Assembly: GCA_034044135.1 (NCBI GenBank)
Contig: CP139021.1
Coordinates: 2,433,635 to 2,497,634, forward strand
Length of the DNA stretch: 64,000 bases
DNA from: Flammeovirgaceae bacterium SG7u.111
GTDB taxonomy: Bacteria; Bacteroidota; Bacteroidia; Cytophagales; Flammeovirgaceae
Direction: 5' to 3'
Part shown: in pieces, positions 1-10,019 of the stretch
Numbering within the stretch: position 1 is the first letter of the stretch
Layout of the letters: the number at the start of each line of letters is the position of its first letter
Notes under the pieces: generated by a model
What the model saw: the letters and a program-made list of their open reading frames with translations, nothing else
What the model was told of the DNA's origin: nothing
Databases searched by the model: none
Made by a program: the position numbers and the translations under genes

Positions 1-2561
1 CGGCTGCTGTTTATGGTGCAAGAGCTGCTTTTGGGGTAGTGTTGGTAGAGACCAAGAAAGGGAAAGGGGATAAGATTAATGTTTCTTTCGGAGCTGAATA
101 TGCTCTAGCAAAACCAATTTTGTTTATTGACCCAGTCACAGACCCTTACCAATTTGTATTGGCCAGAAACCAGGCTACGCTCAGGACTAATGGCAATGAA
201 CAGTATGACCAAGATTATATAGATGGGACTAAGAGATGGAGCGAAAACCCTACGGAGGAAAATAGATGGGGTGTATATAACGGTAGTCAGTTGAGGCATT
301 ACGGTTATAATAATTATGTAGATGAGCTTATTACAGATTTTGCTCCTCAACAAAAATATGACTTGAACATCTCTGGTTCTTCAGAAAAAGCATCTTATTA
401 TGTTTCCTTTGGGTACCTCAACAAAGATGGGTACCTCAAAAACAAGGATAAAAATGAAAATTTCAAGAGGTATAACTTCTTAATGAAAGGTGATTACAAA
501 ATAAACAAGTGGTTGGCTTTAGATACAAGGGCTTTGCTTACTATTGAAAAAAGTGATAAGCCTCACTTTTATAACTGGGATGTAAATATTAATACTTCTA
601 CTAGGCAAGATCCTTTGGATGCACTTTATTTCCCTGATCTTCCCTATTATATTACCCCTGGCGATAGAGAAGATTACGAACAATACATCGGAATGGGTTT
701 TGGAGGTACTAACTTCTTGCCCTACTTAGAAGAAGGTGGACGTGAAACTTGGACTAGAAATGACCTGATATTAACACAGGGGATTACTATTTCTCCACTA
801 AAAGGCTTAAAAATCAAGAGTAATATCTCAGTTAATCTGAACAGTAGAAACTACCAAGATGTACAAAGCAAATTACTTGTAGTAGACCAAACTCCTGATC
901 TTCTTGCTAATAATATATTGAGCAACGGATTTAGCGGTAACGATTGGATAAATAATCAAACTAACAATAATCAATACTATGTTTTTAACGCTTTTGCTGA
1001 ATATAAACTTGATAAGTTTGAAGGTCATAATTTGTCTGCCATGGTTGGATTTAACCAAGAATGGGGTATAAACCAGTTCATCAGAGGAAGGGCGTATAGT
1101 TTGATTACTCCTCAGATAACCGATTTGAATGCTACTACTGGTAACCAAGAAACATATGGAGGTCAATCACACGTAGCTATAAGGGGTGTGTTCTATCGTT
1201 TGAACTACATTTTCAAAGACAAGTATTTGTTTGAGGCGAATGGGCGTTACGATGGAACTTCTAGATTCCCGAAAGACGATAGGTTTGGTTTTTTCCCTTC
1301 TTTCTCTTTAGGATGGAAAATATCGAACGAAGCCTTTATGGACTGGTCTTCTGCTTGGATGAACAACATGAAAATCCGTGCTTCTTACGGTACGCTAGGT
1401 AACCAGACCATTGTTGATAATAATGGCAATCAAGTTTATTATCCTTATATCCCATCTATGGGTATTGGGGCTTCAGCATACATGATGAGCTCAGGTTCAC
1501 GTACCCCATTTGTATCTGCATCTGGTTTGGTAAGCCCAAATCTAACTTGGGAAACTGTAATCTCTAAAAATTTAGGTTTAGACTTTACTTTGTTCAACAG
1601 CCGTTTGGACGTGTCTTTTGATGTGTACACTAGGGATACCAAAGATATGTTGACTGGTGTGGAGTATCCTTCTATTTTGGGTACTGATGCACCGGATGCC
1701 AACGCTGCTGACTTGCAGACGAGAGGTTGGGAAATAGCGGCTACTTGGAGAAATAGAATAAATGAAGACTGGAATTATGCAGTTACGTTAGCACTTGCCG
1801 ATAACCAGTCAAAAATCACAAAATATGATAATCCGACTGGTGCTTTGGGCGAACGTTACGTAGGTCAAGTAATTGGTGAAAGGTGGGGATACGAAACCGT
1901 TGGTATCTTCCAAACTGAAGATGCTGTTGCTTCAGCTCCAGATCAGTCATTTTTAGGTGCAAATTGGAGACCAGGCGATATTCAATATGCCGATTTGGAT
2001 GGAAATGGTGAAATTAACTCAGGAGAAAATACCTTGGACGACCCAGGCGATAGAAAAATAATTGCCTATGAAGCACCAAGATATACCTTTGGTATCAACA
2101 ACGATCTTGGATGGAAAAATTTCTCCTTAAATGTATTTTTCCAAGGGTTATTGAAACAAGATTACTGGCCACCTAACGGTAACTGGGTTGCTTTCTATCC
2201 ATACAATGCAGGTCACGTAGAAAATTATTACCTCACCGATACCTGGAGCCCTGAAAATCCAGATGCTTATTTTGCCGCTCCGCATATTTCAACGAATACA
2301 AAGCAGAACATTGAGCCTCAGACTAGATATGTTCAAAATGGAGCATACATCCGTTTGAAAAACATGACGCTTGCTTATAACCTTCCTCAGGATATTTCTT
2401 CAAAAGTAGGTTTGGTAAATGCTAGAATTTATGTTTCGGGGATGAACTTGTGGGAGTACACCAAAATGCGTAAGCCGCTCGATCCTGAAGTAAGACCTAC
2501 TCTTACTCAAGAATACTACAAGCAAAGGATTTACTCAACTGGCGTACAAGTAACATTTTAA
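1..2561 (+). CDS. SusC/RagA-family TonB-dependent outer-membrane transporter (5'-truncated by window)
   Basis: Outer-membrane beta-barrel importer that, with a SusD lipoprotein lid, takes up oligosaccharides using TonB energy. The reading frame is open to base 1. The first residues, AAVYGARAAFGVVLVETKKG, are the conserved end of the SusC plug domain, so signal peptide, carboxypeptidase-like N-terminal domain and most of the plug lie outside the window. The rest is barrel: many alternating strands (NRYDGTSRF-type and GWKISNE-type motifs near the middle) and a C-terminus ending in STGVQVTF, a typical terminal beta strand with last-residue Phe. The SusD gene starts 20 bp downstream, so the two are co-transcribed. 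Family assignment is firm; substrate is not visible and can only be guessed from the lyase downstream. Confidence 0.95.
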   Translation, partial: AAVYGARAAFGVVLVETKKGKGDKINVSFGAEYALAKPILFIDPVTDPYQFVLARNQATLRTNGNEQYDQDYIDGTKRWSENPTEENRWGVYNGSQLRHYGYNNYVDELITDFAPQQKYDLNISGSSEKASYYVSFGYLNKDGYLKNKDKNENFKRYNFLMKGDYKINKWLALDTRALLTIEKSDKPHFYNWDVNINTSTRQDPLDALYFPDLPYYITPGDREDYEQYIGMGFGGTNFLPYLEEGGRETWTRNDLILTQGITISPLKGLKIKSNISVNLNSRNYQDVQSKLLVVDQTPDLLANNILSNGFSGNDWINNQTNNNQYYVFNAFAEYKLDKFEGHNLSAMVGFNQEWGINQFIRGRAYSLITPQITDLNATTGNQETYGGQSHVAIRGVFYRLNYIFKDKYLFEANGRYDGTSRFPKDDRFGFFPSFSLGWKISNEAFMDWSSAWMNNMKIRASYGTLGNQTIVDNNGNQVYYPYIPSMGIGASAYMMSSGSRTPFVSASGLVSPNLTWETVISKNLGLDFTLFNSRLDVSFDVYTRDTKDMLTGVEYPSILGTDAPDANAADLQTRGWEIAATWRNRINEDWNYAVTLALADNQSKITKYDNPTGALGERYVGQVIGERWGYETVGIFQTEDAVASAPDQSFLGANWRPGDIQYADLDGNGEINSGENTLDDPGDRKIIAYEAPRYTFGINNDLGWKNFSLNVFFQGLLKQDYWPPNGNWVAFYPYNAGHVENYYLTDTWSPENPDAYFAAPHISTNTKQNIEPQTRYVQNGAYIRLKNMTLAYNLPQDISSKVGLVNARIYVSGMNLWEYTKMRKPLDPEVRPTLTQEYYKQRIYSTGVQVTF

Positions 2562-2581
2562 GCGACTTAAATAGATAGAAA

Positions 2582-4375
2582 ATGAAAAATTATATTATAA
2601 AAATTTGTTTAATACTCTTTGCAACTTTCTTTGCATCTAGTTGCAACGATGATTTCTTGGAAAGGTATCCCCTTGATGAAATCAGCAACGAGTCTTTTTG
2701 GAATACGGAAAATGACCTCTTGGTTTATAATAATAGTTTTTATGACCTAGCCCGTAACGATGATAATGTTCCGATTATGATGGGACATGACGATGCTTTT
2801 GATAGCCATCGGCTTGGTATTTGGCATTTATCTGGGTTTTCTGATGATACGGCACCTCGCCACAGCAGGCACAATGATTATCAGAAACTACGTGCAGGCA
2901 AACATACAGTCCCAAGTGGCACATTTGTATATGGGTATAAAGGATGGAATTTCCTAAGGGCAATAAACGTAGGAATGGATAACTATGGTAAAGCCAATGT
3001 TTCCGACGAAGTAAGAAATAAGTATGTGGGTGAAGCTCGTTTGTTCAGGGCTTGGTTCTATCACGATAAAGTATCGAAGTTTGGTGATGTACAATGGGTC
3101 GATACCGAGTTGAATATTGATGATGATGAAATATTGTATGGAGAGCGTGACGATAGGGAAGTAGTGATGGCAAAAGTATTAGAGGATCTTAATTTTGCAA
3201 CTACTAATATGCCAAACGATTGGGGAGATGGTGGTGCGCCAGGTAGATTAAATCGTTGGGCTGCCCTTTTGGTAAAATCGCGAATCTGCCTTTTTGAAGG
3301 AACTTGGAGAAAATATCACGGTGGAAATGAGGCCAATATGTGGCTAGAAGAAGCAGCAAAAGCTGCCAAAGAGTTAATGGATGACGGTCCATATTCTTTG
3401 TACATTACCGGCGACCCTACTACCGATTACAATGCTATCCACAGAATGACCGATCTATCTGGAAATCCTGAGGTATTGTATTGGAGAAGATATGAATTGG
3501 GTATTTACACCAACCATGTTCAGTCTTACCATAGGCAATACAATGGTGGAGCTACTAAAAGCTTGGTGGAAGACTACTTGTGTACCGATGGTCAGCCAAT
3601 TACGCTTTCTACGCTTTACCAAGGAGACGAGGAATACGAAAAGATCTTCGAAAACCGTGACCCAAGGTTAAGGCAGACTGTTCTTCACCCAGCCGACCAA
3701 GCAATATATAAGTATGGTAATCATGACTTTGGGGCTTACACATATCCAAGAATCCAGGGTATGCCGGGTGGTTCATCTACTTATACAGGATACCACATAA
3801 TAAAAGTATATGAGGTAAATGCCGCTTATGCTACGTACAACACTTCATCTACGCCAGCTATTACCTTAAGGTTTGGTGAGGCATTGCTAAATTATGCAGA
3901 AGCTAAAGCTGAGCTTGGGTCTATTACCCAAGGCGATTTGGATATAAGTATCAATTTGTTGAGAAAGCGAGTTGACATGCCGAACATGATGTTGAACCCT
4001 CCTATGGATCCTCGATATGCTAATGATGGGGTTTCTTCACTGATCGTTGAAATCAGACGTGAACGTAGGATTGAATTGTTCATGGAAGGCTTCCGATATG
4101 ATGACCTCAGGCGTTGGAAACAAGGCAAAAAATTAGAGATCAAAGATTATGGAATGCGTTGGGATGAAGCAACGAGGAATAAAATTGATCCTGAAGGCAC
4201 TGCGACTGTTCAAACTTCTATAGTTGATGGAGTGGAGTATCTTGATATTTATAAAGGTACTGACTATGAAACGCCAGAGTTTGACGAAAGCAAGCATTAT
4301 TTGTGGCCAATTCCGATAAGTGCAACTTCTCAAAACCCTAATTTGGGTCAAAACCCAGGATGGGGCAGTAACTAG
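2582..4375 (+). CDS. RagB/SusD-family glycan-binding lipoprotein
   Basis: Surface lipoprotein that caps the SusC channel and binds the incoming glycan. It has 597 residues. A lipoprotein signal peptide (hydrophobic ILFATFFASSC, lipidated Cys near residue 21) is followed by the short acidic NDDF stretch usual for exported Bacteroidota lipoproteins. The N-terminal SusD-like region contains the typical RAWFYHDKVSKFGDVQ helix-turn, and the C-terminal region has LRFGEALLNYAEAKAELG and RRERRIELFMEGFRYDDLRRW, both hallmark RagB/SusD segments. It ends with LWPIPISA and NPNLGQNPGW, the standard SusD tail. It lies 20 bp after susC and 150 bp before the lyase gene, with a hairpin terminator in that gap, so the lyase may be transcribed partly on its own. 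Confidence 0.96.
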   Translation: MKNYIIKICLILFATFFASSCNDDFLERYPLDEISNESFWNTENDLLVYNNSFYDLARNDDNVPIMMGHDDAFDSHRLGIWHLSGFSDDTAPRHSRHNDYQKLRAGKHTVPSGTFVYGYKGWNFLRAINVGMDNYGKANVSDEVRNKYVGEARLFRAWFYHDKVSKFGDVQWVDTELNIDDDEILYGERDDREVVMAKVLEDLNFATTNMPNDWGDGGAPGRLNRWAALLVKSRICLFEGTWRKYHGGNEANMWLEEAAKAAKELMDDGPYSLYITGDPTTDYNAIHRMTDLSGNPEVLYWRRYELGIYTNHVQSYHRQYNGGATKSLVEDYLCTDGQPITLSTLYQGDEEYEKIFENRDPRLRQTVLHPADQAIYKYGNHDFGAYTYPRIQGMPGGSSTYTGYHIIKVYEVNAAYATYNTSSTPAITLRFGEALLNYAEAKAELGSITQGDLDISINLLRKRVDMPNMMLNPPMDPRYANDGVSSLIVEIRRERRIELFMEGFRYDDLRRWKQGKKLEIKDYGMRWDEATRNKIDPEGTATVQTSIVDGVEYLDIYKGTDYETPEFDESKHYLWPIPISATSQNPNLGQNPGWGSN

Positions 4376-4399
4376 TAAAATAGTATGAATATTTTTTAC

Positions 4400-4432
4400 A
4401 AAAGCACCACGCCTTAGATAGGGTGCTTTTGC
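4400..4432 (+). terminator. Hairpin terminator after susD
   Basis: AAAAGCACC at 4400-4408 pairs perfectly with GGTGCTTTT at 4422-4430 (9 bp, 13-nt loop), followed by a pyrimidine-rich stretch. It lies 25 bp after the susD stop, and could attenuate rather than abolish read-through into the lyase gene. Confidence 0.75.
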
Positions 4433-4525
4433 TTTTCTTCTATTAAATAAAGGCTGCTTTTTGGTTGTGTTTGACCTGTTTAGCCTTTAATTTACAACCT
4501 CACAAATACCAATTAATTTTCAACT

Positions 4526-6400
4526 ATGACTATTAAAAAACTATTTTTTGTATTGCTAATGCTTTGTGCATTTTGCTTTTCGGCACAGGCTCAGCACGAG
4601 GAAGAAAATATCCCCAAGTTAGAAAACCCAATCACTACTAAGTACTTAAAATCAAAGCTTCGGAAATCGCAGCCTAGGTTGGTGTACAATTCACAAACCA
4701 TAAAACTTCTGCAAAAGAAGCTCAAAACTGATCCGGTAATCCAGAATATGTATGCTGCGGTGAAGCTCAAAGCAATTGCTGTTTTTGAACAGCCTTTGTT
4801 GGAAAGAAAGTTGAAAGGTAGGCGGCTGTTGGGCGTATCCCGCGAAATGCTCTACCGTATCAATCTGCTTGGAGTGGTTTATTTGGTTGAAAAAGACAAA
4901 AAAGTATTGGATAGGATTAATGAAGAGGTACTTGCCGTCTGCAATTTTTCCGATTGGAATCCTTCACATTTTCTCGATGTGGCGGAAATGTCCCTTGCTG
5001 TAGCCTTGGCTATTGACTGGACTGCTGGCGAGTTGCCTTCATCGACTATTTCCCTTGCTAAGAAAGCCTTGATAGGTAAAGGGTTAAAACCTAGTTGGCC
5101 GGAAAGTGGCAGAAACCCAGGTTGGGCTTATGGGTCTAATAACTGGAACCAGGTGTGCAACGGAGGGATGATTGCAGCTGCTATAGGTGTTGCCAAAGAA
5201 GAGCCAGATTTGGCGGCAAAAACTATCCACCGCGCGTTAGATGGGCTTCCTCATTCGCTGGTAGAATATGGTCCAGATGGTGTGTATCCTGAAGGGTCAA
5301 CCTATTGGGGATATGGAACAAGTTTTTCAGTAGTGACTATTGCGATGTTAGAAAGTGCCTTTGGGACAGATTTTGGCATGGGAAATTATCCAGCGTTTCA
5401 GGAAAGTGCAGTGTTTAGGGTGCTGAGCAATGCACCTTCTGGCTGGTATTACAACTTTGCAGACTGCGGTGATGAACGCAAAAAAGAAGGTGACCTTACC
5501 TTAGCTTGGTTTGCGAAAAAAACAGGGAACAAGGCATTTTTTGAGGAAGAAAGGTTTTTGATCAAACCTGAAAGTATAGATACCTTATCGAGGCTTTCAG
5601 GTGCGGGTTTGATGTGGGTTGCTCAGTACCAAGAAACGGCAGGTATGAAAATGCCAACGGCTTGGAAAGGAGAGGGTGCAAACCCAATTGTTATTTTTAC
5701 TGGAGAAAGGGATGATGAACATACCTATTATTTTGGTGGAAAAGGTGGGAGAGGAATGGTGAGCCATGGCAACATGGACGGAGGTTCGTTCATTTTTGAG
5801 CTTAACGGGGTCCGCTGGGTAGTTGACCCTGGAAACCAAAATTACCACAACTTGGAAAAAACAGGTTTCGACCTTTGGAAAAAGTGCCAAGACTGTGAGC
5901 GTTGGACTTTGCTTACTAAAAATAATTATGGTCATAGTACCATTACCATTAATGATCAGCTCCACAGAGTGGAAGGTTTGGTTACTTTGTCAGAGTTCAA
6001 AGATACGGCTAATCCCGAGGCTATTTTCGATATGGGACCCACGCTTGGTTCTTCGGTAGAAAGTGCAAGTCGTAAGTTTGTAAAAGATAGCCCAACTTCA
6101 TTGGTTATTGAAGATAACATAGTGATTAATGATGAAACCAAATTGATCACTTGGCAGCTCATGACCCAAGCAGATGTGGAAATTGTAGATGGAGGTGCTA
6201 TCCTAACTCAAGAGGGGGAAAAGCTTGCTGTGGAGAATATTTCCCACCCTGAGCTTACTATTTCAGTTATTTCCCTTGATCCGGCTCCTATGGAACTAGA
6301 TAGGCAAATAGAAGGGTTGAAAAGGCTGGAAATTCGAATTCCTGCTTGGGTGGTAAAAGGGGATACCTGTACTATTAAAGTTCGGTTATCGGAGAAGTAG
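4526..6400 (+). CDS. Secreted heparinase II/III-family polysaccharide lyase
   Basis: Likely cleaves an acidic (uronate-containing) polysaccharide by beta-elimination in the periplasm or at the surface. It has 624 residues. Signal peptide residues 1-22 (FVLLMLCAFCFSAQA). The N-terminal alpha/alpha toroid carries NNWNQVCNGGMIAAAIG (about residues 209-225) and YPEGSTYWGYG (about 253), which hold the Asn/Tyr active-site positions of the heparinase II fold. The C-terminal beta-sandwich begins with VSHGNMDGGSFIFELNG and RWVVDPG (about 412-440), the metal/His region of heparinase II/III-like proteins. The exact PL family (PL12, 15, 17, 21 or unclassified) cannot be told by eye. Position after SusC/SusD makes this the degrading enzyme of a small polysaccharide-utilisation locus. 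Confidence 0.88.
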   Translation: MTIKKLFFVLLMLCAFCFSAQAQHEEENIPKLENPITTKYLKSKLRKSQPRLVYNSQTIKLLQKKLKTDPVIQNMYAAVKLKAIAVFEQPLLERKLKGRRLLGVSREMLYRINLLGVVYLVEKDKKVLDRINEEVLAVCNFSDWNPSHFLDVAEMSLAVALAIDWTAGELPSSTISLAKKALIGKGLKPSWPESGRNPGWAYGSNNWNQVCNGGMIAAAIGVAKEEPDLAAKTIHRALDGLPHSLVEYGPDGVYPEGSTYWGYGTSFSVVTIAMLESAFGTDFGMGNYPAFQESAVFRVLSNAPSGWYYNFADCGDERKKEGDLTLAWFAKKTGNKAFFEEERFLIKPESIDTLSRLSGAGLMWVAQYQETAGMKMPTAWKGEGANPIVIFTGERDDEHTYYFGGKGGRGMVSHGNMDGGSFIFELNGVRWVVDPGNQNYHNLEKTGFDLWKKCQDCERWTLLTKNNYGHSTITINDQLHRVEGLVTLSEFKDTANPEAIFDMGPTLGSSVESASRKFVKDSPTSLVIEDNIVINDETKLITWQLMTQADVEIVDGGAILTQEGEKLAVENISHPELTISVISLDPAPMELDRQIEGLKRLEIRIPAWVVKGDTCTIKVRLSEK

Positions 6401-6428
6401 GTTCTAAATTATTGATGCTTAGTATTGA

Positions 6429-6462
6429 AAACGCCCTCATCTTTCCTGTAATGAGGGCGTTT
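6429..6462. terminator. Bidirectional hairpin terminator between convergent lyase and PP2C sensor genes
   Basis: AAACGCCCTCAT (6429-6440) pairs perfectly with ATGAGGGCGTTT (6451-6462): 12 bp, 10-nt loop. It is A-rich on one flank and T-rich on the other, so it can serve both the rightward gene ending at 6400 and the leftward gene ending at 6480. Confidence 0.88.
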
Positions 6463-6479
6463 ATAAAAATGATTGAATT

Positions 6480-9400
6480 TTATAGCCTGATTCCAATTAC
6501 GGCTATATCATCTCGCTGAGGCTCACCATTCATATATTCGACCAAATAGTTTTCGAGATATTCCTTTTGTTGGGCTAATTCCATTTTCTGGATTTTTTCC
6601 AATTGCTCTCGGAGTCTTTTTCTTCCAAATCGTCTTCTGTCGGGGCGGTGCTGATCTATATACCCATCGGTGGTGAGGTAGATAACTGTGCCTTTGTCAA
6701 AAGTCAATTCTTGTGATTCAAATGCCATTTTTGTGGCTTTAGTACCTCCAACCGACATCCGGCTGCTGATATATTCTTCTATATTTTCCGAGTTGGATGG
6801 CAAGACGAAAAGTGAGCTTTTTGCACCAGCAAACACAATCTTCGGCTTTGCTGCTTGTTTGTGGAATGCACATAAGATCATATCCATTCCATCTCTATTA
6901 TAGGTTGATTCTTGCCTTAGGGCTTTTACAATTCCTTTGTGTAATTCGGTGAGGATTACAGCGGGTTCGGTAACCTTCATTTCCCCAACAATCCTGTTGA
7001 GCAAAGAGCTGCCTATCATACTCATAAATGCTCCTGGTACGCCATGTCCGGTACAATCGACCACTGCCAAGTAAGTGATTTCATCCGTTTCGTGCATCCA
7101 GTAGAAGTCGCCTGAGACCACATCCCTTGGGCGGAAAAGAACAAAATGCTCTTCAAACTGCTTTTTCAATTCTTCCTCCATAGGCAAGATCGCCTGCTGA
7201 ATCCGCTTTGCATAATTTATACTTGCTTTTATTTGCTCGCTATTTTTCGTGATAAGCTCATTTGCATCCTGCAAATAATCTCGTTGTTGTTCAAGCTCTT
7301 CGGCTTGCTGCGATAGTTCTTCGTTCTGGACTTGGATTTCCTCGCTCGCATCTTGCAATGCTGCGGTTCTTTCTTTTACTTTTTTCTCTAGTAGGATTTT
7401 TTGTTCTTTTAACTGACGAGTCCTTATGAGGAAGAAAGCGATTCCTGATCCTAAAAACAGACATGTTGCTAGGGTTCTGAACCACCATGTTTCCCACCAA
7501 GGCGGCAAGATAGTTACCTTTATTTGGGTAGCATTTTCATTCCAGATTCCATCGTTGTTAGAGGCTTTTACCTTAAAAATGTATTCTCTAGCATCGAGGT
7601 TGGTATAGGTAGCAGAGCGTTGTTCGCCTACATAGTTCCAGCCTTTTTCTAGCCCCTCCATCATAAATGCATATTGGTTTTTGGATGGTTGAGAGAAATT
7701 CAAGGCAACAAATTCAAAAGTGAATACGCTTTTTGTATAATCAAGCTTGATTTCATCAGTTAGCTCAATTGATTTGCTAAAGGGCGAGCCTTCTAGCCCA
7801 AATCCAGCATCTTTATTAAAAACCTTGAAGCCAGTGAGCTTAACGGGTGGGATAAAAGGATTGTCTTGAATAGAAGAAGGGTCAAACACATTAAAACCAT
7901 TCGTTCCGCCAAAGTATAGTTCACCTGAACTGGAGATGAATGCGCAGTGGTCACTGAATTCATCTCCTTGTATGCCATCAATCGTATTATAATTTTTAAT
8001 GATAGGGTTTTCGGGTTTATTGATGCCATCTGTAATTTTAACTAACCCTTTTCCTGTTCCAAGCCATAAGTTTCCATCCTTATCTTCCACTATAGAGTTT
8101 ACATCGCCCGAAACCATCCCGTCTTTTGTCCCATATCTTTGGAAAGTCTTGCTTTCTTCATCAAAACAGTTGAGCCCATTTGGTGTACAAATCCAAACCT
8201 GTCCTTTACTGTCTTCATATATATGGGTGACGCTGTAGTTGCTGAGGCTTTTTGGGTTGTTCGGGTCGTATTTATATTCAGTACGCTTTTTAGTAGCTCC
8301 ATCTACATGAACCACCCCGTTTCCATAATCATTTACGTGCCAAAAATCTCCATTTTTAACTTGGATTAGATGTAGATCATTAGGACCAGTGTCGAATCCC
8401 CAAACAGCTTTACTCGGTTGAAACTTGCCTGTTCTTATGTCCATATGGAACCAACCCCAACCAGATCGGATGAAAAAACCATGCTTGTCTTCATGTAAAT
8501 TGTAAACATGTGTTCCAGGAAAAGAAGTGGAATCTTTTGGGTCGTTTTTAAATTGTATAAAAGAGTTCGACGTAGGGTTGAACTTGAGAAGGCCTGCATT
8601 GTATGTCCCTGCCCATATACTCCCTGTTTTGTCTTGATGGAGGGCTAAAATAGCATCGCTAGGTATACTTTTCGGATTTTTGGGATCATGCTTATAATAA
8701 GTAAATTTCTTGCTTTTTTTATCATAAACGTTGATTCCCCCGCCATCGGTAGCTATCCAGATCTTGCCATCTTTGGTTTCCATCAAGTCTCTAATCTTGC
8801 CATTATTAAGGCCACCTATTCTTGGCTTAAAATGATTGAAATTTTTGTCGTTCAGGCCATAATAGCTTACTCCCGCATTATAAGAGCCTGTCCACACAGT
8901 TTGTGTCGTTTTGTCAAAGTAACTTGCATAAATGGAGTTGCTGCCAATACTATTTTCATTTGCGAGGTCAGGCATATATCGTTGAAATTTACCTGTTTGG
9001 GTGTTCATGATATTATACCCACCATTTTCAGTACCAACATATAGGAAATTTCCATTTCCTGACATAGAAAGTGCTCTATTGTTTCCTATTGAGTTCGAGT
9101 CGTTTTCATCGTAGGAGTAAGAGATAAATCTATTGGTTTCTTCCTCGTACATGCAAACACCTTTAGTGGTGGTGGCTATCCATATTCTTCCTTTATCATC
9201 TTCATGAAAGGCGTTGATTTTGCCTGCTGGTAATGAATGGATATCATCAGGATTGTTTGTGAAATTACTGAACACTTTTGTTTCGATGTCAAGAATGCTA
9301 ATTCCGTTGTTTGTGGCAATCCAAAGCTTATTTTTAGAGGAGAGATACATATTGCTGACACCATTATTCACCAAAGTAGTCAGTGGTTTGTTTGGGTCGT

Positions 9401-9917
9401 TTTTGAAATCAACAATGATTTCCGTTTCGGGGTCAAAAAGATTTAGTCCATCATTAGTTCCTATCCATAGTCTACCATCATGGTTTTCACATATACTTGA
9501 GATACTGCTCCCAGAAGCGCTTTGAAACCAATATTTTTTAAATGTATCTGTTTCTCTCTGATACAAATTCAGCGCCCCTCCGTATTGATTACCTACCCAA
9601 AGCCTTCTTTTGCTATCCTCAAAGATAGCCCCTATGTTATTAGAGGCTAAGCCACCGTCATCACCTTGATCTTGCTTATATACCTTGATATTATATCCAT
9701 CATATCTATTAAGGCCATTGTTGTAAGTTCCTATCCACATGAAGCCGTAGCTGTCTCTATAAAACTTGAAAATCCAACTTGCTGAAAGACCGTCCTCTAC
9801 TTGTAGTTTTTCAAATTTGATGTTTTTTTGCTGAGAGTAGGAAGGAGATATTGTTAGTGCCAAGGCAATTATTGCCAAAGAAAATAGGGTGAATTTTAAC
9901 AGGTAATTATTTTTCAT
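6480..9917 (-). CDS. Periplasmic two-component-propeller sensor with PP2C/SpoIIE phosphatase output
   Basis: Membrane sensor of 1145 residues. Signal peptide to about residue 28 (ISPSYSQQ). A long series of Reg_prop blades follows (repeats such as GRLWIGTNDGLNLFD, GKIWIATDGGGINVYD, GNLWLGTGKGLVKITD) to about residue 690, then a Y_Y_Y domain (to about 780), one membrane helix (CLFLGSGIAFFLI) and a glutamate-rich coiled coil (VQNEELSQQAEELEQQ). The last 250 residues are a SpoIIE-type PP2C serine phosphatase with RDVVSGDFYW, VVDCTGHGVPGAFMSM, YLTTDGYIDQ and a final RDDIAVIG metal site. The outside half is that of hybrid two-component sensors of glycan loci, but histidine kinase and DNA-binding parts are absent. 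It faces the SusCD-lyase locus, so it may sense its glycan; that is inference. Confidence 0.93.
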   Translation of the reverse strand: MKNNYLLKFTLFSLAIIALALTISPSYSQQKNIKFEKLQVEDGLSASWIFKFYRDSYGFMWIGTYNNGLNRYDGYNIKVYKQDQGDDGGLASNNIGAIFEDSKRRLWVGNQYGGALNLYQRETDTFKKYWFQSASGSSISSICENHDGRLWIGTNDGLNLFDPETEIIVDFKNDPNKPLTTLVNNGVSNMYLSSKNKLWIATNNGISILDIETKVFSNFTNNPDDIHSLPAGKINAFHEDDKGRIWIATTTKGVCMYEEETNRFISYSYDENDSNSIGNNRALSMSGNGNFLYVGTENGGYNIMNTQTGKFQRYMPDLANENSIGSNSIYASYFDKTTQTVWTGSYNAGVSYYGLNDKNFNHFKPRIGGLNNGKIRDLMETKDGKIWIATDGGGINVYDKKSKKFTYYKHDPKNPKSIPSDAILALHQDKTGSIWAGTYNAGLLKFNPTSNSFIQFKNDPKDSTSFPGTHVYNLHEDKHGFFIRSGWGWFHMDIRTGKFQPSKAVWGFDTGPNDLHLIQVKNGDFWHVNDYGNGVVHVDGATKKRTEYKYDPNNPKSLSNYSVTHIYEDSKGQVWICTPNGLNCFDEESKTFQRYGTKDGMVSGDVNSIVEDKDGNLWLGTGKGLVKITDGINKPENPIIKNYNTIDGIQGDEFSDHCAFISSSGELYFGGTNGFNVFDPSSIQDNPFIPPVKLTGFKVFNKDAGFGLEGSPFSKSIELTDEIKLDYTKSVFTFEFVALNFSQPSKNQYAFMMEGLEKGWNYVGEQRSATYTNLDAREYIFKVKASNNDGIWNENATQIKVTILPPWWETWWFRTLATCLFLGSGIAFFLIRTRQLKEQKILLEKKVKERTAALQDASEEIQVQNEELSQQAEELEQQRDYLQDANELITKNSEQIKASINYAKRIQQAILPMEEELKKQFEEHFVLFRPRDVVSGDFYWMHETDEITYLAVVDCTGHGVPGAFMSMIGSSLLNRIVGEMKVTEPAVILTELHKGIVKALRQESTYNRDGMDMILCAFHKQAAKPKIVFAGAKSSLFVLPSNSENIEEYISSRMSVGGTKATKMAFESQELTFDKGTVIYLTTDGYIDQHRPDRRRFGRKRLREQLEKIQKMELAQQKEYLENYLVEYMNGEPQRDDIAVIGIRL

Positions 9918-10019
9918 ATGCGGAAGTATTTCATTATTGTATATGGATAGTTCTTTTTTAATGATTGTAAAACGTTATATCTATTTTAGTAGTGTTTGGT
10001 TTACACCTAAAGTACGGGA

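Noticed and set aside
5823-6059. 78-codon plus-strand frame inside the lyase gene
   Set aside because: Out-of-frame shadow of conserved lyase residues.
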